Below are positions 14,134 to 22,299 of a stretch of 34,149 nucleotides of DNA, piece by piece; positions within the stretch are counted from its first letter, which is position 1; every line of letters starts with the position of its first letter. Where the stretch lies: contig CAZPQL010000031.1 in the NCBI GenBank assembly GCA_964588725.1, positions 1 through 34,149 of the forward strand. Reading direction: 5' to 3'. The stretch comes from UBA5972 sp964588725 (GTDB taxonomy: Bacteria > Pseudomonadota > Alphaproteobacteria > Rhodobacterales > Rhodobacteraceae). The position numbers were made by a program, and so were the translations under genes. The notes below the pieces were generated by a model, which was not told the origin of the DNA, did no database searches, and saw only the letters and a list, made by a program, of their open reading frames with translations.

Positions 14134-16067
14134 TTGACGACGAAATCAAACGCCTGAAAGACGCGTTGCGCGCAAACACTCCGGCGCCGGACCCCGATGC
14201 CCGCGCCCGTGCCATCGCGCTGGCAAAAGAAAATTTCGCGGCCCGCCAAGGATCAGCCATGCAAACACGTCCTACTGGGGAAGGCACGGAAAATCCGCGC
14301 CTGTTCTTAGCAGGAGTAAAAAACATGTTTGCAAAAATGAGTTTACGTTCGGCGTTGATGACCACATCCGGTCTGGCCGTTGTCGGGCTTGGGGTTCTGA
14401 TCATTTTGCCGTCTGATGAACTGACACCGGATATCGATCTGGGCCGCCCCGCAACCGTGACAGAGCCGGTACCGCTGGCACTCGACGGACAGGAGCGGCA
14501 GGAACAAGCCAACGCGGGCGCCAAAAAGTTCAAGCCCGGACCGGCGCCCGAGGCCGAAATCGCTGTTCAATCAGACGCGATTCGTTCTCAGGCGGTAAAT
14601 GCTCCTGTTGCATCTTCTCCTGAGGCTCTCGACTTTGTCGGCGACGACGCTGTGAATCCGCGTCGTATTGACAACGAACGCTTTGCCAACGACGACGAAA
14701 ATCCGCTGAACATCACGATTGAAAACCCTGTTTCGACATTCTCGATCGATGTGGATACTGCGTCTTATGCGTTTGTGCGTCGCGCGTTGAACGATGGCGC
14801 ATTGCCCAATCCCGACGCCGTTCGGGTCGAGGAAATGGTCAATTATTTTCCCTATGACTACACACCACCCACGTCCGATACAGTACCGTTTTCGACCAAC
14901 GTGTCGGTGTTTCAAACGCCGTGGAATTCGGGCACCCGTCTGGTTCACATTGCCATTCAGGGCGAAAAACCAAACAGTGATAAACGGCCGCCACTTGATC
15001 TGGTGTTCCTGATCGACACGTCGGGTTCGATGCAAGACCCCGATAAGTTGCCGCTGCTCAAACAGTCGTTCCGTCTGTTGTTATCGCGCCTGAACGCTGA
15101 CGACCGCATTTCGATCGTGACTTATGCGGGCAGCGCCGGCGTGGTGCTGGACCCCACCGCAGCAGGTGAACGCGAAACCATCCTGGCGTCGCTGAACCGG
15201 TTGGAGGCCGGCGGATCGACTGCCGGTCAGGAAGGCTTGCAGCAGGCCTACGGTATCGCCGAAAAAATGTCCGGTGACGGACGCATCGGTCGGATTGTTC
15301 TGGCGACCGACGGTGATTTCAACGTGGGCATTTCAGATCCCGAGGCGTTGAAAACCTACATCGCCGACAAGCGCGACAGTGGGGTTTATCTGTCGGTGCT
15401 GGGCTTTGGGCGCGGTAATTACAACGACGCGATGATGCAATCACTGGCCCAAAACGGTAACGGCACCGCGGCGTATATCGATACGCTGGCCGAGGCGCAA
15501 AAAACGCTGGTCGATCAGGTGTCGGGCGCACTGTTCCCCATCGCCAACGATGTGAAAATCCAGGTGGAATTCAATCCGGCGCTGATTGGCGAGTACCGGC
15601 TGATCGGCTATGAAACCCGCGCTTTGGCACGCGAGGATTTTAACAATGACAAGGTTGACGCGGGCGATATCGGTGCAGGCCACAGCGTGACTGCGATTTA
15701 CGAAGTCACCCCGGCCGGATCACCGGCGATCAAATCCGATCCGCTGCGCTATCAAAGCGCGCCGGACACCACAAGCGACACCAACGAGGCCGGATTTGTG
15801 AAACTGCGTTACAAAGAACCGGGTGACGATACCAGCCGGTTGCTTACCACTCCTTTTCAATTGGACGACGCGGCCCCAAGCGGTGACAGCGCCTTTGCCA
15901 CCGCGATTGCCGGGTTTGGGCAATTGCTGCGGAGCGGAAAATATCTGGGCGACTGGAGCTATAGCGACGCGATCGCGCTGGCGGCGGCCAACAAAGGCAA
16001 CGACGCGTTCGGCTACCGCGCACAGGCGGTGACGCTGATGCGGCTGGCTGACAGCCTGTCGCGCTAA
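14130..16067 (+). CDS. Membrane-anchored von Willebrand factor A protein (YfbK-like)
   Basis: The 645-residue protein starts at ATG 14130, overlapping the sigma factor stop. A charged N-terminus of about 70 residues precedes one membrane segment (about 74-93). A Pro/Ala-rich linker follows, then a vWF_A N-terminal region (about 192-245; NPVSTFSIDVDTASYAFVRR). The vWA domain has an intact metal site (DTSGS, 296-300; later ATDGDFN). The C-terminal part, about residues 470-640, is DUF3520-like. vWA domains bind partners through the metal site. The layout (cytoplasmic tail, one membrane helix, large periplasmic part) together with sigma-factor overlap fits an anti-sigma-like sensor, but no known anti-sigma motif is visible. 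Confidence 0.88.
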   Translation: MIDDEIKRLKDALRANTPAPDPDARARAIALAKENFAARQGSAMQTRPTGEGTENPRLFLAGVKNMFAKMSLRSALMTTSGLAVVGLGVLIILPSDELTPDIDLGRPATVTEPVPLALDGQERQEQANAGAKKFKPGPAPEAEIAVQSDAIRSQAVNAPVASSPEALDFVGDDAVNPRRIDNERFANDDENPLNITIENPVSTFSIDVDTASYAFVRRALNDGALPNPDAVRVEEMVNYFPYDYTPPTSDTVPFSTNVSVFQTPWNSGTRLVHIAIQGEKPNSDKRPPLDLVFLIDTSGSMQDPDKLPLLKQSFRLLLSRLNADDRISIVTYAGSAGVVLDPTAAGERETILASLNRLEAGGSTAGQEGLQQAYGIAEKMSGDGRIGRIVLATDGDFNVGISDPEALKTYIADKRDSGVYLSVLGFGRGNYNDAMMQSLAQNGNGTAAYIDTLAEAQKTLVDQVSGALFPIANDVKIQVEFNPALIGEYRLIGYETRALAREDFNNDKVDAGDIGAGHSVTAIYEVTPAGSPAIKSDPLRYQSAPDTTSDTNEAGFVKLRYKEPGDDTSRLLTTPFQLDDAAPSGDSAFATAIAGFGQLLRSGKYLGDWSYSDAIALAAANKGNDAFGYRAQAVTLMRLADSLSR

Positions 16068-16073
16068 AGCGCA

Positions 16074-16098
16074 AAGGCCCGCAACAATTGCGGGCCTT
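16074..16098. terminator. Hairpin terminator between vWA and hsp20 genes
   Basis: A perfect 11-bp stem (AAGGCCCGCAA at 16074-16084 with TTGCGGGCCTT at 16088-16098) closes a 3-base CAA loop. It lies between convergent stops at 16067 and 16118. T-rich tails are short on both sides, and it probably serves both genes. Confidence 0.8.
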
Positions 16099-16117
16099 GG
16101 CATTTCATCGGTTGTAG

Positions 16118-16591
16118 TCAGGCGGCTTTTGTGACGGCCTTTTTCTTGGCCGCTTTGCCGATGACCGTATTGGCCGAGGCAATTTCGATGCGGCGCGGCC
16201 TGAGCGCCTCGGGCATCTCGCGGATCAAATCGACGTACAGCAATCCGTTTTCCACCACGGCGCCAGTCGCACGTACATGATCGGCCAGCTGAAAGCGCTT
16301 TTCAAAGCTCCGCGCGGCGATCCCGCGATGCAGGTAGCTGCCGCTGTCCTCTTCAGACTTGCGTGCCGAGATCACCAACTGGTTCTCGCGGGTTTCGACC
16401 GCCAGTTCAGAGTCTGAAAACCCGGCGACGGCGATTGATATGCGATATTTATCTTCGGCGGTTTTCTCGATGTTGTATGGTGGATAAGACTTGGGTGTTA
16501 CGTCGCCTGAAAACGTGCGGTCCAACAGATCGGCGAATTGGTCAAAGCCAACGGTTGAACGGTATAGGGGAGTGAAATCAAAGTTGCGCAT
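16118..16591 (-). CDS. Small heat-shock protein, Hsp20/IbpA family
   Basis: The 157-residue chaperone has an N-terminal segment (RNFDFTPLYRSTVGFDQFADLLDR) typical of proteobacterial IbpA/HspA. An alpha-crystallin domain follows (residues about 37-133; PPYNIEKTAEDKYRISIAVAGF, then LHRGIAARSFEKRFQL and VENGLLYVDLIRE). A C-terminal IEI tail mediates oligomer contacts. It holds unfolding proteins in the cytoplasm. The ribosome site GGAGGA lies 6 bases from ATG 16591 and is buried in a ROSE-like hairpin. A strong sigma-32 promoter lies upstream, so heat control at both transcription and translation is likely. Confidence 0.95.
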   Translation of the reverse strand: MRNFDFTPLYRSTVGFDQFADLLDRTFSGDVTPKSYPPYNIEKTAEDKYRISIAVAGFSDSELAVETRENQLVISARKSEEDSGSYLHRGIAARSFEKRFQLADHVRATGAVVENGLLYVDLIREMPEALRPRRIEIASANTVIGKAAKKKAVTKAA

Positions 16592-16596
16592 GGGGC

Positions 16597-16614
16597 ATCC
16601 TCCATCTGAGCGAT
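16597..16614 (-). promoter_or_regulatory. ROSE-like RNA thermometer hairpin over the hsp20 ribosome site
   Basis: In the transcript, AUC(G)CUC pairs with GAGGAU across a 5-base loop, giving a 6-bp stem with one bulged G. The segment contains UCGCU, which fits the conserved ROSE motif U(U/C)GCU. It pairs with the AGGA of the ribosome site exactly as in known alpha- and gammaproteobacterial ROSE elements. Melting on heating would expose the site. Confidence 0.7.
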
Positions 16615-16653
16615 ACTATGGTGCGGCCTTCCATCGTGGACAGACCATCAGGT

Positions 16654-16689
16654 TGTTGCGTCAAACCCGGATTTTGGCGTTTGACAACA
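16654..16689 (-). promoter_or_regulatory. Upstream stem-loop in the hsp20 5' leader
   Basis: In the transcript, TGTTG-TCAAAC (16689-16679) pairs with GTTTGA-CG-CAACA (16666-16654), giving an 11-bp stem broken only by a 2-base bulge. ROSE leaders usually carry one or more such stable hairpins 5' of the thermometer hairpin. The expected transcription start falls at its foot. Confidence 0.55.
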
Positions 16690-16692
16690 CTG

Positions 16693-16724
16693 ATATGGGT
16701 GCCCCTATTCGGCGCTTCAAGGGG
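16693..16724 (-). promoter_or_regulatory. Sigma-32 (RpoH) heat-shock promoter for hsp20
   Basis: On the minus strand, CCCCTTGAA (16724-16716) is followed after 15 bp by ACCCATAT (16700-16693). This closely matches the RpoH consensus CCCTTGAA / CCCCATNT. The predicted leader is about 95 bases long. The promoter begins 20 bases after the stop of the upstream protease gene. Confidence 0.75.
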
Positions 16725-16743
16725 TCGGGGTTTTTTGAGGTTT

Positions 16744-17541
16744 TTAGGGTTTTTTGAAAGTATCGCGCAGCGAGTTATCGGCGCTGGTAGATTCGATGCG
16801 GTGAAACACGCCGTCGGTTTTGGCGAGCTGATCCATCAATTTTAACAGCGGACGGCCAAGCGACGCACCCAATGACACGCGGCGGTCTTTCCATTCGGCT
16901 TTGGCCGAAATGATCGACGCGATCAGTGGCCTGCCGTCTTTGATCACGAATATGGGTGATCCCGATGCCCCAAAATTGACCTGGCACGACAAAACCAGAA
17001 CGCTGGGATCGCGCCCAAGCACGTTGCATGTTTCCTGCAACGACGGCGATTCTGCGCGGTCGCGGGCATAAGACACCACCTGCACTTTCTGGCCGACACG
17101 CGGGCGTTTGGACCAGCCAAACGGCACGATGCGGGAATTTTTGATAGGATGATCCAACTCTATCAGGGCAATATCTGCGGCCACACGGTCCATGCGATTG
17201 GTGTTCTGATACCGGTAATCCGGATGAATTACGACGCGTCTGGCCCAGCGGGTTGCGGCAGCGCGACCGTCGCGCCAGCCCGCCAAAAATTCGATATTGC
17301 CGTCGTCAATTCGGGCACCGGTGCGTTTGTCGTAAATACAGTGGGCGGCTGTCAGTACCAATTTTGGCGCAATGAGCGTGCCGGTGCAAAATCCGGTGCC
17401 GATCAGATTGACCCGCCCCACGGCTTCCCACGGTCGGGCGGAATCGGCTGTGGTCAAGCCGGTCAGGAGTGGTAATTCTTCGGCTTTGGACCGGTCAGCT
17501 GTTAACCATAAAACCAAAACCAGCAGCAGAAAGAACCGCAT
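16744..17541 (-). CDS. Secreted trypsin-like serine protease
   Basis: The 265-residue protein has a signal peptide (MRFFLLLVLVLWLTADRSKA). It has the chymotrypsin-fold catalytic triad: H67 in LTAAHC, D123 in ADIALIEL and S193 in FGASGSP. The serine motif reads GASGS rather than the usual GDSGG, a change seen in some bacterial trypsin-like proteins. Several Cys residues (52/68 and 172/186) could form the disulfides usual for this fold. It would act in the periplasm or outside the cell. The start has GAGG 7 bases upstream. No PDZ domain is present, so it is not a DegP-type protease. Confidence 0.9.
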   Translation of the reverse strand: MRFFLLLVLVLWLTADRSKAEELPLLTGLTTADSARPWEAVGRVNLIGTGFCTGTLIAPKLVLTAAHCIYDKRTGARIDDGNIEFLAGWRDGRAAATRWARRVVIHPDYRYQNTNRMDRVAADIALIELDHPIKNSRIVPFGWSKRPRVGQKVQVVSYARDRAESPSLQETCNVLGRDPSVLVLSCQVNFGASGSPIFVIKDGRPLIASIISAKAEWKDRRVSLGASLGRPLLKLMDQLAKTDGVFHRIESTSADNSLRDTFKKP

Positions 17542-17840
17542 TATTCACCCTCAGTCAGATGCCCCTGACGAGCACCCTGATCCCGCGATCGGGCAGGATT
17601 GTGGCCACTTTGTGGGGATAGCGGTCAGGAATGGGGTTTTGTGGTGTTCGGCAGGTTATGACGATGGTAGGGCGGCGTGGTCGGGGAAACGGGTTGCAAC
17701 ACCCGTGGATTTTTGATGAGCAGACCCTCAGTCACCGCGTGTAGTTTTCGGAGTTGCCGGAGAAATACGCCTTTTGTCAGAGACAGGCAGACGGTCCAAA
17801 AGCTGCTCGATGTCCGCCCGCGCCAGAGCCGGGCGCAGGC
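17542..17840. other. Intergenic region without recognisable genes
   Basis: About 300 bases separate the protease start from the ParE start. I translated the plus strand just ahead of ParE in three frames and looked for a ParD, CopG, Phd or other antitoxin; none is recognisable. The minus strand presumably holds the protease promoter. The only structure noted is a terminator-like hairpin at 17689-17714. Confidence 0.6.
17689..17714 (+). terminator. Terminator-like hairpin upstream of the ParE gene
   Basis: ACGGGT (17689-17694) pairs with ACCCGT (17701-17706) over a 6-base loop, and a run of five T follows at 17710-17714. The stem is short. No plus-strand gene is visible upstream for it to terminate, so it may be a remnant or shield parE from read-through. 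Confidence 0.35.
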
Positions 17841-18197
17841 ATGTCACCGCGCGCTGAACAAACCGGCCTGTGCAAAGCTGAACAGGACATCGCGCGTCCC
17901 GATATTGCTCTCTGGACGATCGACACCTTCGGGCCACGTCAGGCGCAGGCCTATGAAGAAGATTTGATCGGCCTGTGTTCCGGCATTGCGGCGGGCGATG
18001 TTACAACACAAAGCTGTCGGACGATCATCGACCCCGATCTGAAAGAGGATCTGCGGTTTGCCCGTTCCGGTCAGCATTTCATCGTGTTTATCGAAGATAA
18101 GGCCAGCGTGATCGTCGTGGATTTTCTGCACAGCAGGAATGATTTTCCGGCCAAACTGGCGAGCCTTGCCAAGCAACAGCCAGAACAGAACCTTTAA
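17841..18197 (+). CDS. ParE/RelE-family toxin, apparently without antitoxin
   Basis: The 118-residue protein matches the ParE fold. The first helix is DIALWTIDTFGPRQAQAYEEDL, and an arginine-bearing strand region follows (DLKEDLRFARSGQHFIVFI). The characteristic end is VIVVDFLHSRNDFPAKL. ParE toxins inhibit DNA gyrase and are normally paired with an upstream antitoxin, which is not recognisable here. The N-terminus (MSPRAEQ) looks like a genuine ParE start. It is followed by eight extra residues flanked by a repeated AEQ, from a 24-base unit repeating GCTGAACA. No clear ribosome site precedes ATG 17841; the frame is open upstream to 17754. It may be a degenerate or silenced toxin. Confidence 0.75.
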   Translation: MSPRAEQTGLCKAEQDIARPDIALWTIDTFGPRQAQAYEEDLIGLCSGIAAGDVTTQSCRTIIDPDLKEDLRFARSGQHFIVFIEDKASVIVVDFLHSRNDFPAKLASLAKQQPEQNL

Positions 18198-18234
18198 GGT
18201 AAGACGACATTTTGTCGATTCAGAACCATCCCGT

Positions 18235-19515
18235 CTAGCCCAACGCCTTTGGGCTTGGCCCGCCTGTCGCCCAGTCAAGCAACTCGACCGTGTGCAACAC
18301 GGGCACGTCGATGCCCATGCCGATCTGGATCATGCAACCGATGTTTCCGGTGGCGATCACGTCGGGGGCGGTGGCGCGGATCGTGCCCACTTTGCGTGCC
18401 TTCAGTTCCCCGGCGATTTCGCTTTGCAGCAGGTTGTAAGTGCCCGCCGATCCGCAGCACAGGTGCGCATCGGCCGGTTCAGCCACGGCAAATCCTGCGG
18501 CGCGCAGCAGGTCCTTGGGGGTATTCTTGATCTGCTGGCCGTGTTGCAGCGAACAGGCGGCGTGGTAGGTCACCGCCACGTCCCGTGGTGCTGTGCCCTG
18601 AATATCCAGTTCCGCCAGAACCTCGGAAATATCCTTTGTCAGCGCGGCGATCTGTGCGGCCTCTTTTGCCAGATCGCTGTGCGCGAACATGTGGCCGTAA
18701 TCTTTGACCGTTGTGCCGCAGCCCGACGTATTGATGACGATGGCGTCCAGCCCGTCGCCCGCGATTTCCCTATTCCACGCCGCGATATTGGCCCGTGCAA
18801 ATGCGTGGCTGTCGCGGGTCTTGCCCATATGGTGGGTCAGCGCCCCACAGCACCCGGCGCCTTTCGCCACCACGACTTCGACGCCGTGGCGCGTCAGAAT
18901 GCGGATCGTCGCGTCGTTTATGTCGGTGTTCAGGGCTTTTTGCGCGCAGCCCGTCATCAGGGCCACACGTTTTATGCGCTGGCCACTGGCCGCAAACACC
19001 TGTGGCCGGTCGTGCGCACTTGGACGCGGTAGCTGGCGCGGCGCCAATCCCACCATTACGCGCAAAACCCGCGGTAGCACCGCAACAAAAGGGCGCGCCA
19101 GCATTGCGCCGCGCAACGCCAAACGAAAACGGCGAGGGTAAGGCAGTATCACCGCCAACGCCATTCGGATCATGCGGTCAAACAGCGGACGTTTCCATGT
19201 CTTTTCTATATGTTCGCGCGCGGTGTCGACCAAATGCATATAGTCCACACCCGACGGGCAGGTGGATACGCAGGCCAGACACGACAGGCAGCGATCGATA
19301 TGCGTGACGGTCTGCGCGTCGGCATCGCGCCCGCTTTCCAGCATGTCCTTGATCAGATAAATCCGGCCACGCGGGCTGTCGAGCTCATCCCCCAGCACCT
19401 GATACGTCGGGCAGGTCGCCGTGCAAAATCCGCAATGTACACAAGACCGCAGGATGTCGTTGGCCGCGCTCAGCTTTGGATCCTGCAACTGCTCGGGTGT
19501 GAAATTTGTTTGCAT
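18235..19515 (-). CDS. glcF: Glycolate oxidase iron-sulfur subunit GlcF
   Basis: The 426-residue protein has two 4Fe-4S motifs near the N-terminus: C25/C28/C31/C35 in CVHCGFCTATCP and C76/C79/C82/C86 in CLSCLACVSTCP. Two CCG domains follow (GAGCCGALTHH and LCCGSAGTYNLL). This is the standard GlcF layout. It passes electrons from the FAD subunits of glycolate dehydrogenase to the respiratory chain at the membrane. It is the last gene of glcDEF and starts 3 bases after the glcE stop. Confidence 0.95.
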   Translation of the reverse strand: MQTNFTPEQLQDPKLSAANDILRSCVHCGFCTATCPTYQVLGDELDSPRGRIYLIKDMLESGRDADAQTVTHIDRCLSCLACVSTCPSGVDYMHLVDTAREHIEKTWKRPLFDRMIRMALAVILPYPRRFRLALRGAMLARPFVAVLPRVLRVMVGLAPRQLPRPSAHDRPQVFAASGQRIKRVALMTGCAQKALNTDINDATIRILTRHGVEVVVAKGAGCCGALTHHMGKTRDSHAFARANIAAWNREIAGDGLDAIVINTSGCGTTVKDYGHMFAHSDLAKEAAQIAALTKDISEVLAELDIQGTAPRDVAVTYHAACSLQHGQQIKNTPKDLLRAAGFAVAEPADAHLCCGSAGTYNLLQSEIAGELKARKVGTIRATAPDVIATGNIGCMIQIGMGIDVPVLHTVELLDWATGGPSPKALG

Positions 19516-19518
19516 GAT

Positions 19519-20652
19519 CTACCCCATCAATCCGGGGTTCAAGATGCCGCGCGGGTCAAATTTTTCCCGCAGCGCCCCTGACACTTTATCAAGTACGGGG
19601 CCTTGCGACGCGAACGTGGCAAATTTCGGATCGCTCGCGCGTTCCAGTCGCGCGTGGCCATCTATGTCAGCCAGCGCGCGGCGCACATCGGTACCGGCCG
19701 GTACCAGCAGCCAAACCAGCCCGCCGCCCAAATCATAGATGATCTGCGCCCGGGTTATCTTGTGCATCCTGTCCCCGACCAACGGCCCGTCCGAGGGTTT
19801 CACCGAAATGCGCCACACATCGCCGGGCCGGTTCGAAAATTCGCGCACGTCGCGCAGCGCCGCCCATTGGGCCGCTACATTTTCACCATCGTTATCAATG
19901 GAAATATCGCCAAAATCTGCCAGCAGTGTCGCCAATCTGTCAGCCCTGTACGCCACCGAATCCGTGAATCCTTCCAGCCGGATCATCGTAGTGGTGTTGC
20001 CCGCCACGCAGGCCAGATGCGCGGCCCCCGTGACGTCAAAGGGCGAACCCAGCGCCCGGGTCAGCATCGCCACACCCTGACGATCGCTCAGACCCCGCGC
20101 CACGACGCTGACCTGGGTTTCGCTGATCGCCAATACTTTCAGCGCCACCTCGCTCAGCACACCAAGCGTACCGAAACTGCCTGCCAGCAGTTTCACCAGA
20201 TCATACCCCGTGACGTTTTTCATCACGCGACCGCCGTTTTTGATGATGCGACCGGTCCCGTCGACAAAACGCACCCCAAGCAAAAAATCACGGCAAGCCC
20301 CGGCCTGAATGCGTCGCGGACCTGAAATATTTCCCGCCACAACACCGCCGATCGTTGGTTCACCCGTTGTGCCCAGCAAACCCCGGTGATCCATGGGTTC
20401 AAACGCCAGTTGCTGACCCTTGGCGGCCAAAGCGGCCTGAACGTCCACCAGCGGCGTGCCCGCGTCCGCAACGATGGTCAGCGCCCCGGGCTCATAAAGC
20501 GAAATTCCGCGCAGCGCCGTGACGTCCAAATCGTCGCAAAAGACTTGCGGCGCAAACCCACGCGTCCCGCCACCGCGAATTGCCAGTGGCGTGCGCGCCG
20601 CAGCGATGGATGCGGCCAGTTCCGCTTCGCTTTGGGGCCGACAAATCGCCAT
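19519..20652 (-). CDS. glcE: Glycolate oxidase FAD-binding subunit GlcE
   Basis: The 377-residue protein is of the FAD_binding_4 type. The FAD-site strand LAIRGGGTRGF lies near the N-terminus. GLLGTTGEPTIGGVVAGNISGPRR follows as the dinucleotide-binding loop, and GRVMKNVTGYDLVKLLAGSFGTLGV is the signature helix of GlcE. It works with GlcD to oxidise glycolate to glyoxylate. The start is set at ATG 20652, which overlaps the glcD stop by one base (TGATG); a TTG one codon earlier is less likely. Confidence 0.94.
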   Translation of the reverse strand: MAICRPQSEAELAASIAAARTPLAIRGGGTRGFAPQVFCDDLDVTALRGISLYEPGALTIVADAGTPLVDVQAALAAKGQQLAFEPMDHRGLLGTTGEPTIGGVVAGNISGPRRIQAGACRDFLLGVRFVDGTGRIIKNGGRVMKNVTGYDLVKLLAGSFGTLGVLSEVALKVLAISETQVSVVARGLSDRQGVAMLTRALGSPFDVTGAAHLACVAGNTTTMIRLEGFTDSVAYRADRLATLLADFGDISIDNDGENVAAQWAALRDVREFSNRPGDVWRISVKPSDGPLVGDRMHKITRAQIIYDLGGGLVWLLVPAGTDVRRALADIDGHARLERASDPKFATFASQGPVLDKVSGALREKFDPRGILNPGLMG

Positions 20653-22094
20653 CAACCACCTGTCGCAATCCGATGGCCAGCCGAAACGGTTAACGGAAAC
20701 ACCTTCGCGGGATTCAGCAACCAGCCCGGATCGAACACGTCTTTTACCGCCATCTGGCTGCGCATGTCGTCGTCGGTGTATTGCGCCGCCATCATGTCGC
20801 GCTTTTCCACACCCACTCCGTGTTCACCGGTCAGGCATCCGCCTACCTCGACGCAAAGTTTCAGTATGTCTTCGCCCATTTCTTCGCAGGTCTGAAGATC
20901 GCCGGGTTTGTTGGCGTCATATAGAATAAGCGGGTGCATATTGCCGTCGCCGGCGTGAAACACATTGGCGACGTTCAGACCGTAGCGATCAGATAAAGCA
21001 GCGATACGCCGTAAAACCTGCGGCAACTGGCTTACCGGAATTGTCCCGTCAAGACACATATAATCCGAAATCTGGCCCATGGCACCAAATGCGGCTTTGC
21101 GCCCCGCCCAGATGCGCGCGCTTTCGCCTTCGCTGGCGCTCTGGCGGATTTCCACGGGATCGTGACGCGCGGCGCAAATCGTGATTTTCTCCATAACCGC
21201 GTCGATTTCTGCCTGCGCACCTTCGACCTCGATAATCAGCATGGCCTCCACATCGGGATACCCCGCACCGGAAAACGCGTCGGTGGCCCGTATGCAGGCG
21301 CGGTCCATGAACTCGATCGCGACCGGCAAAATGCCGGATCGGATGATGTCGCCAACGCAGGCCCCGGCAGATTCAGCTGAGTCAAACCCGATCAACACCG
21401 GGCGCGCGCCTTCGGGTTTGGGCAAAATGCGCAGGGTTGCCTCGGTCACCACACCCAACTGGCCCTCAGAGCCGCAGATCACGCCAAGCAGATCAAGCCC
21501 CGGCGCATCCAGCATCGGCCCGCCGATGTCGACAATCGTACCGTCCATCAGGACCACGCGCACCCCAAGCAGGTTGTTTGTCGTCACCCCGTATTTCAGG
21601 CAATGCGCGCCGCCGGAATTCATAGCGATATTCCCGGCAATGGCGCAGGCCAGCTGGCTGGACGGATCGGGGGCGTAAAAAAAACCTTCTGCCCCGACGG
21701 CGTCGCTAACGCTCAGGTTTGTGCGCCCGGATTGCACGCGAATAAACCGGTTATCAAAATCGACTTCCAGCACCTGGGTCAGCTTGGAAACCCCCAAAAC
21801 AATACTATCGGCGGTCGGCAGCGCGCCTCCGGACAGCGACGTGCCCGAACCGCGCGGCACCACCGGAATTTTTTCGCGATGACAAAGCTTTAAGACTTCT
21901 GCAACTTCTTCGGTTGACGTCGGCAGCACAACAGCCAGCGGCGGGCACCGGTACGCGCTCAGGCCGTCGCATTCGTAGGCGCGCGTTTCCAACGGTTCCG
22001 CGATAACATCTGAATGCGCCAGCACAGCCTGCAACGCGCGCACAATTTCATCTTTGCGCTGCAAAATGCCACTATCCGGTTCAGGCATGTCCAC
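20652..22094 (-). CDS. glcD: Glycolate oxidase FAD-linked subunit GlcD
   Basis: This is a 480-residue FAD-linked oxidase. The FAD domain has VVPRGSGTSLSGGALP and DPSSQLACAIAGNIAMNSGG. The C-terminal FAD-oxidase domain includes NVFHAGDGNMHPLILYD and LTGEHGVGVEKRD, typical GlcD signatures. It catalyses glycolate oxidation, useful in marine bacteria because phytoplankton release glycolate. The start is GTG at 22094 (MDMPEP), which resembles the usual GlcD N-terminus; ATG 22088 is an alternative. It is first in the glcDEF operon, with about 200 non-coding bases upstream and no regulator gene adjacent. Confidence 0.95.
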   Translation of the reverse strand: MDMPEPDSGILQRKDEIVRALQAVLAHSDVIAEPLETRAYECDGLSAYRCPPLAVVLPTSTEEVAEVLKLCHREKIPVVPRGSGTSLSGGALPTADSIVLGVSKLTQVLEVDFDNRFIRVQSGRTNLSVSDAVGAEGFFYAPDPSSQLACAIAGNIAMNSGGAHCLKYGVTTNNLLGVRVVLMDGTIVDIGGPMLDAPGLDLLGVICGSEGQLGVVTEATLRILPKPEGARPVLIGFDSAESAGACVGDIIRSGILPVAIEFMDRACIRATDAFSGAGYPDVEAMLIIEVEGAQAEIDAVMEKITICAARHDPVEIRQSASEGESARIWAGRKAAFGAMGQISDYMCLDGTIPVSQLPQVLRRIAALSDRYGLNVANVFHAGDGNMHPLILYDANKPGDLQTCEEMGEDILKLCVEVGGCLTGEHGVGVEKRDMMAAQYTDDDMRSQMAVKDVFDPGWLLNPAKVFPLTVSAGHRIATGG

Positions 22095-22299
22095 GACGGC
22101 ATCCAGTCCTCTTTGATCGAGCGACTATTACAGTCAATCAACGCCAACTGTCCAGCAATCGCCGCCATGCAAAATCTGCGGTTCACCCAGTTCATTGGTC
22201 CAAAAATTACACGCGCACGCCGCGCGAACCACAGCACCAAAGGGGCGTCGCCCGTGGTCATGACCCGCGCGGGGGGGGCTTTTGGCCCATGTTCCGCGC

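Noticed and set aside
17728..17937. Minus-strand 69-codon frame opposite the start of parE
   Set aside because: No recognisable family or start signal, and it overlaps the better-supported ParE frame.
19603..20325. Plus-strand open frame of 240 codons opposite glcE
   Set aside because: It is a mirror frame of a conserved gene, with no ribosome site or family features.
22095..22299. Possible RNA gene or operator between glcD and the GATase-like gene, including a run of eight G
   Set aside because: No cloverleaf, convincing hairpin terminator or repeat was found. It most likely holds only the glcDEF promoter.
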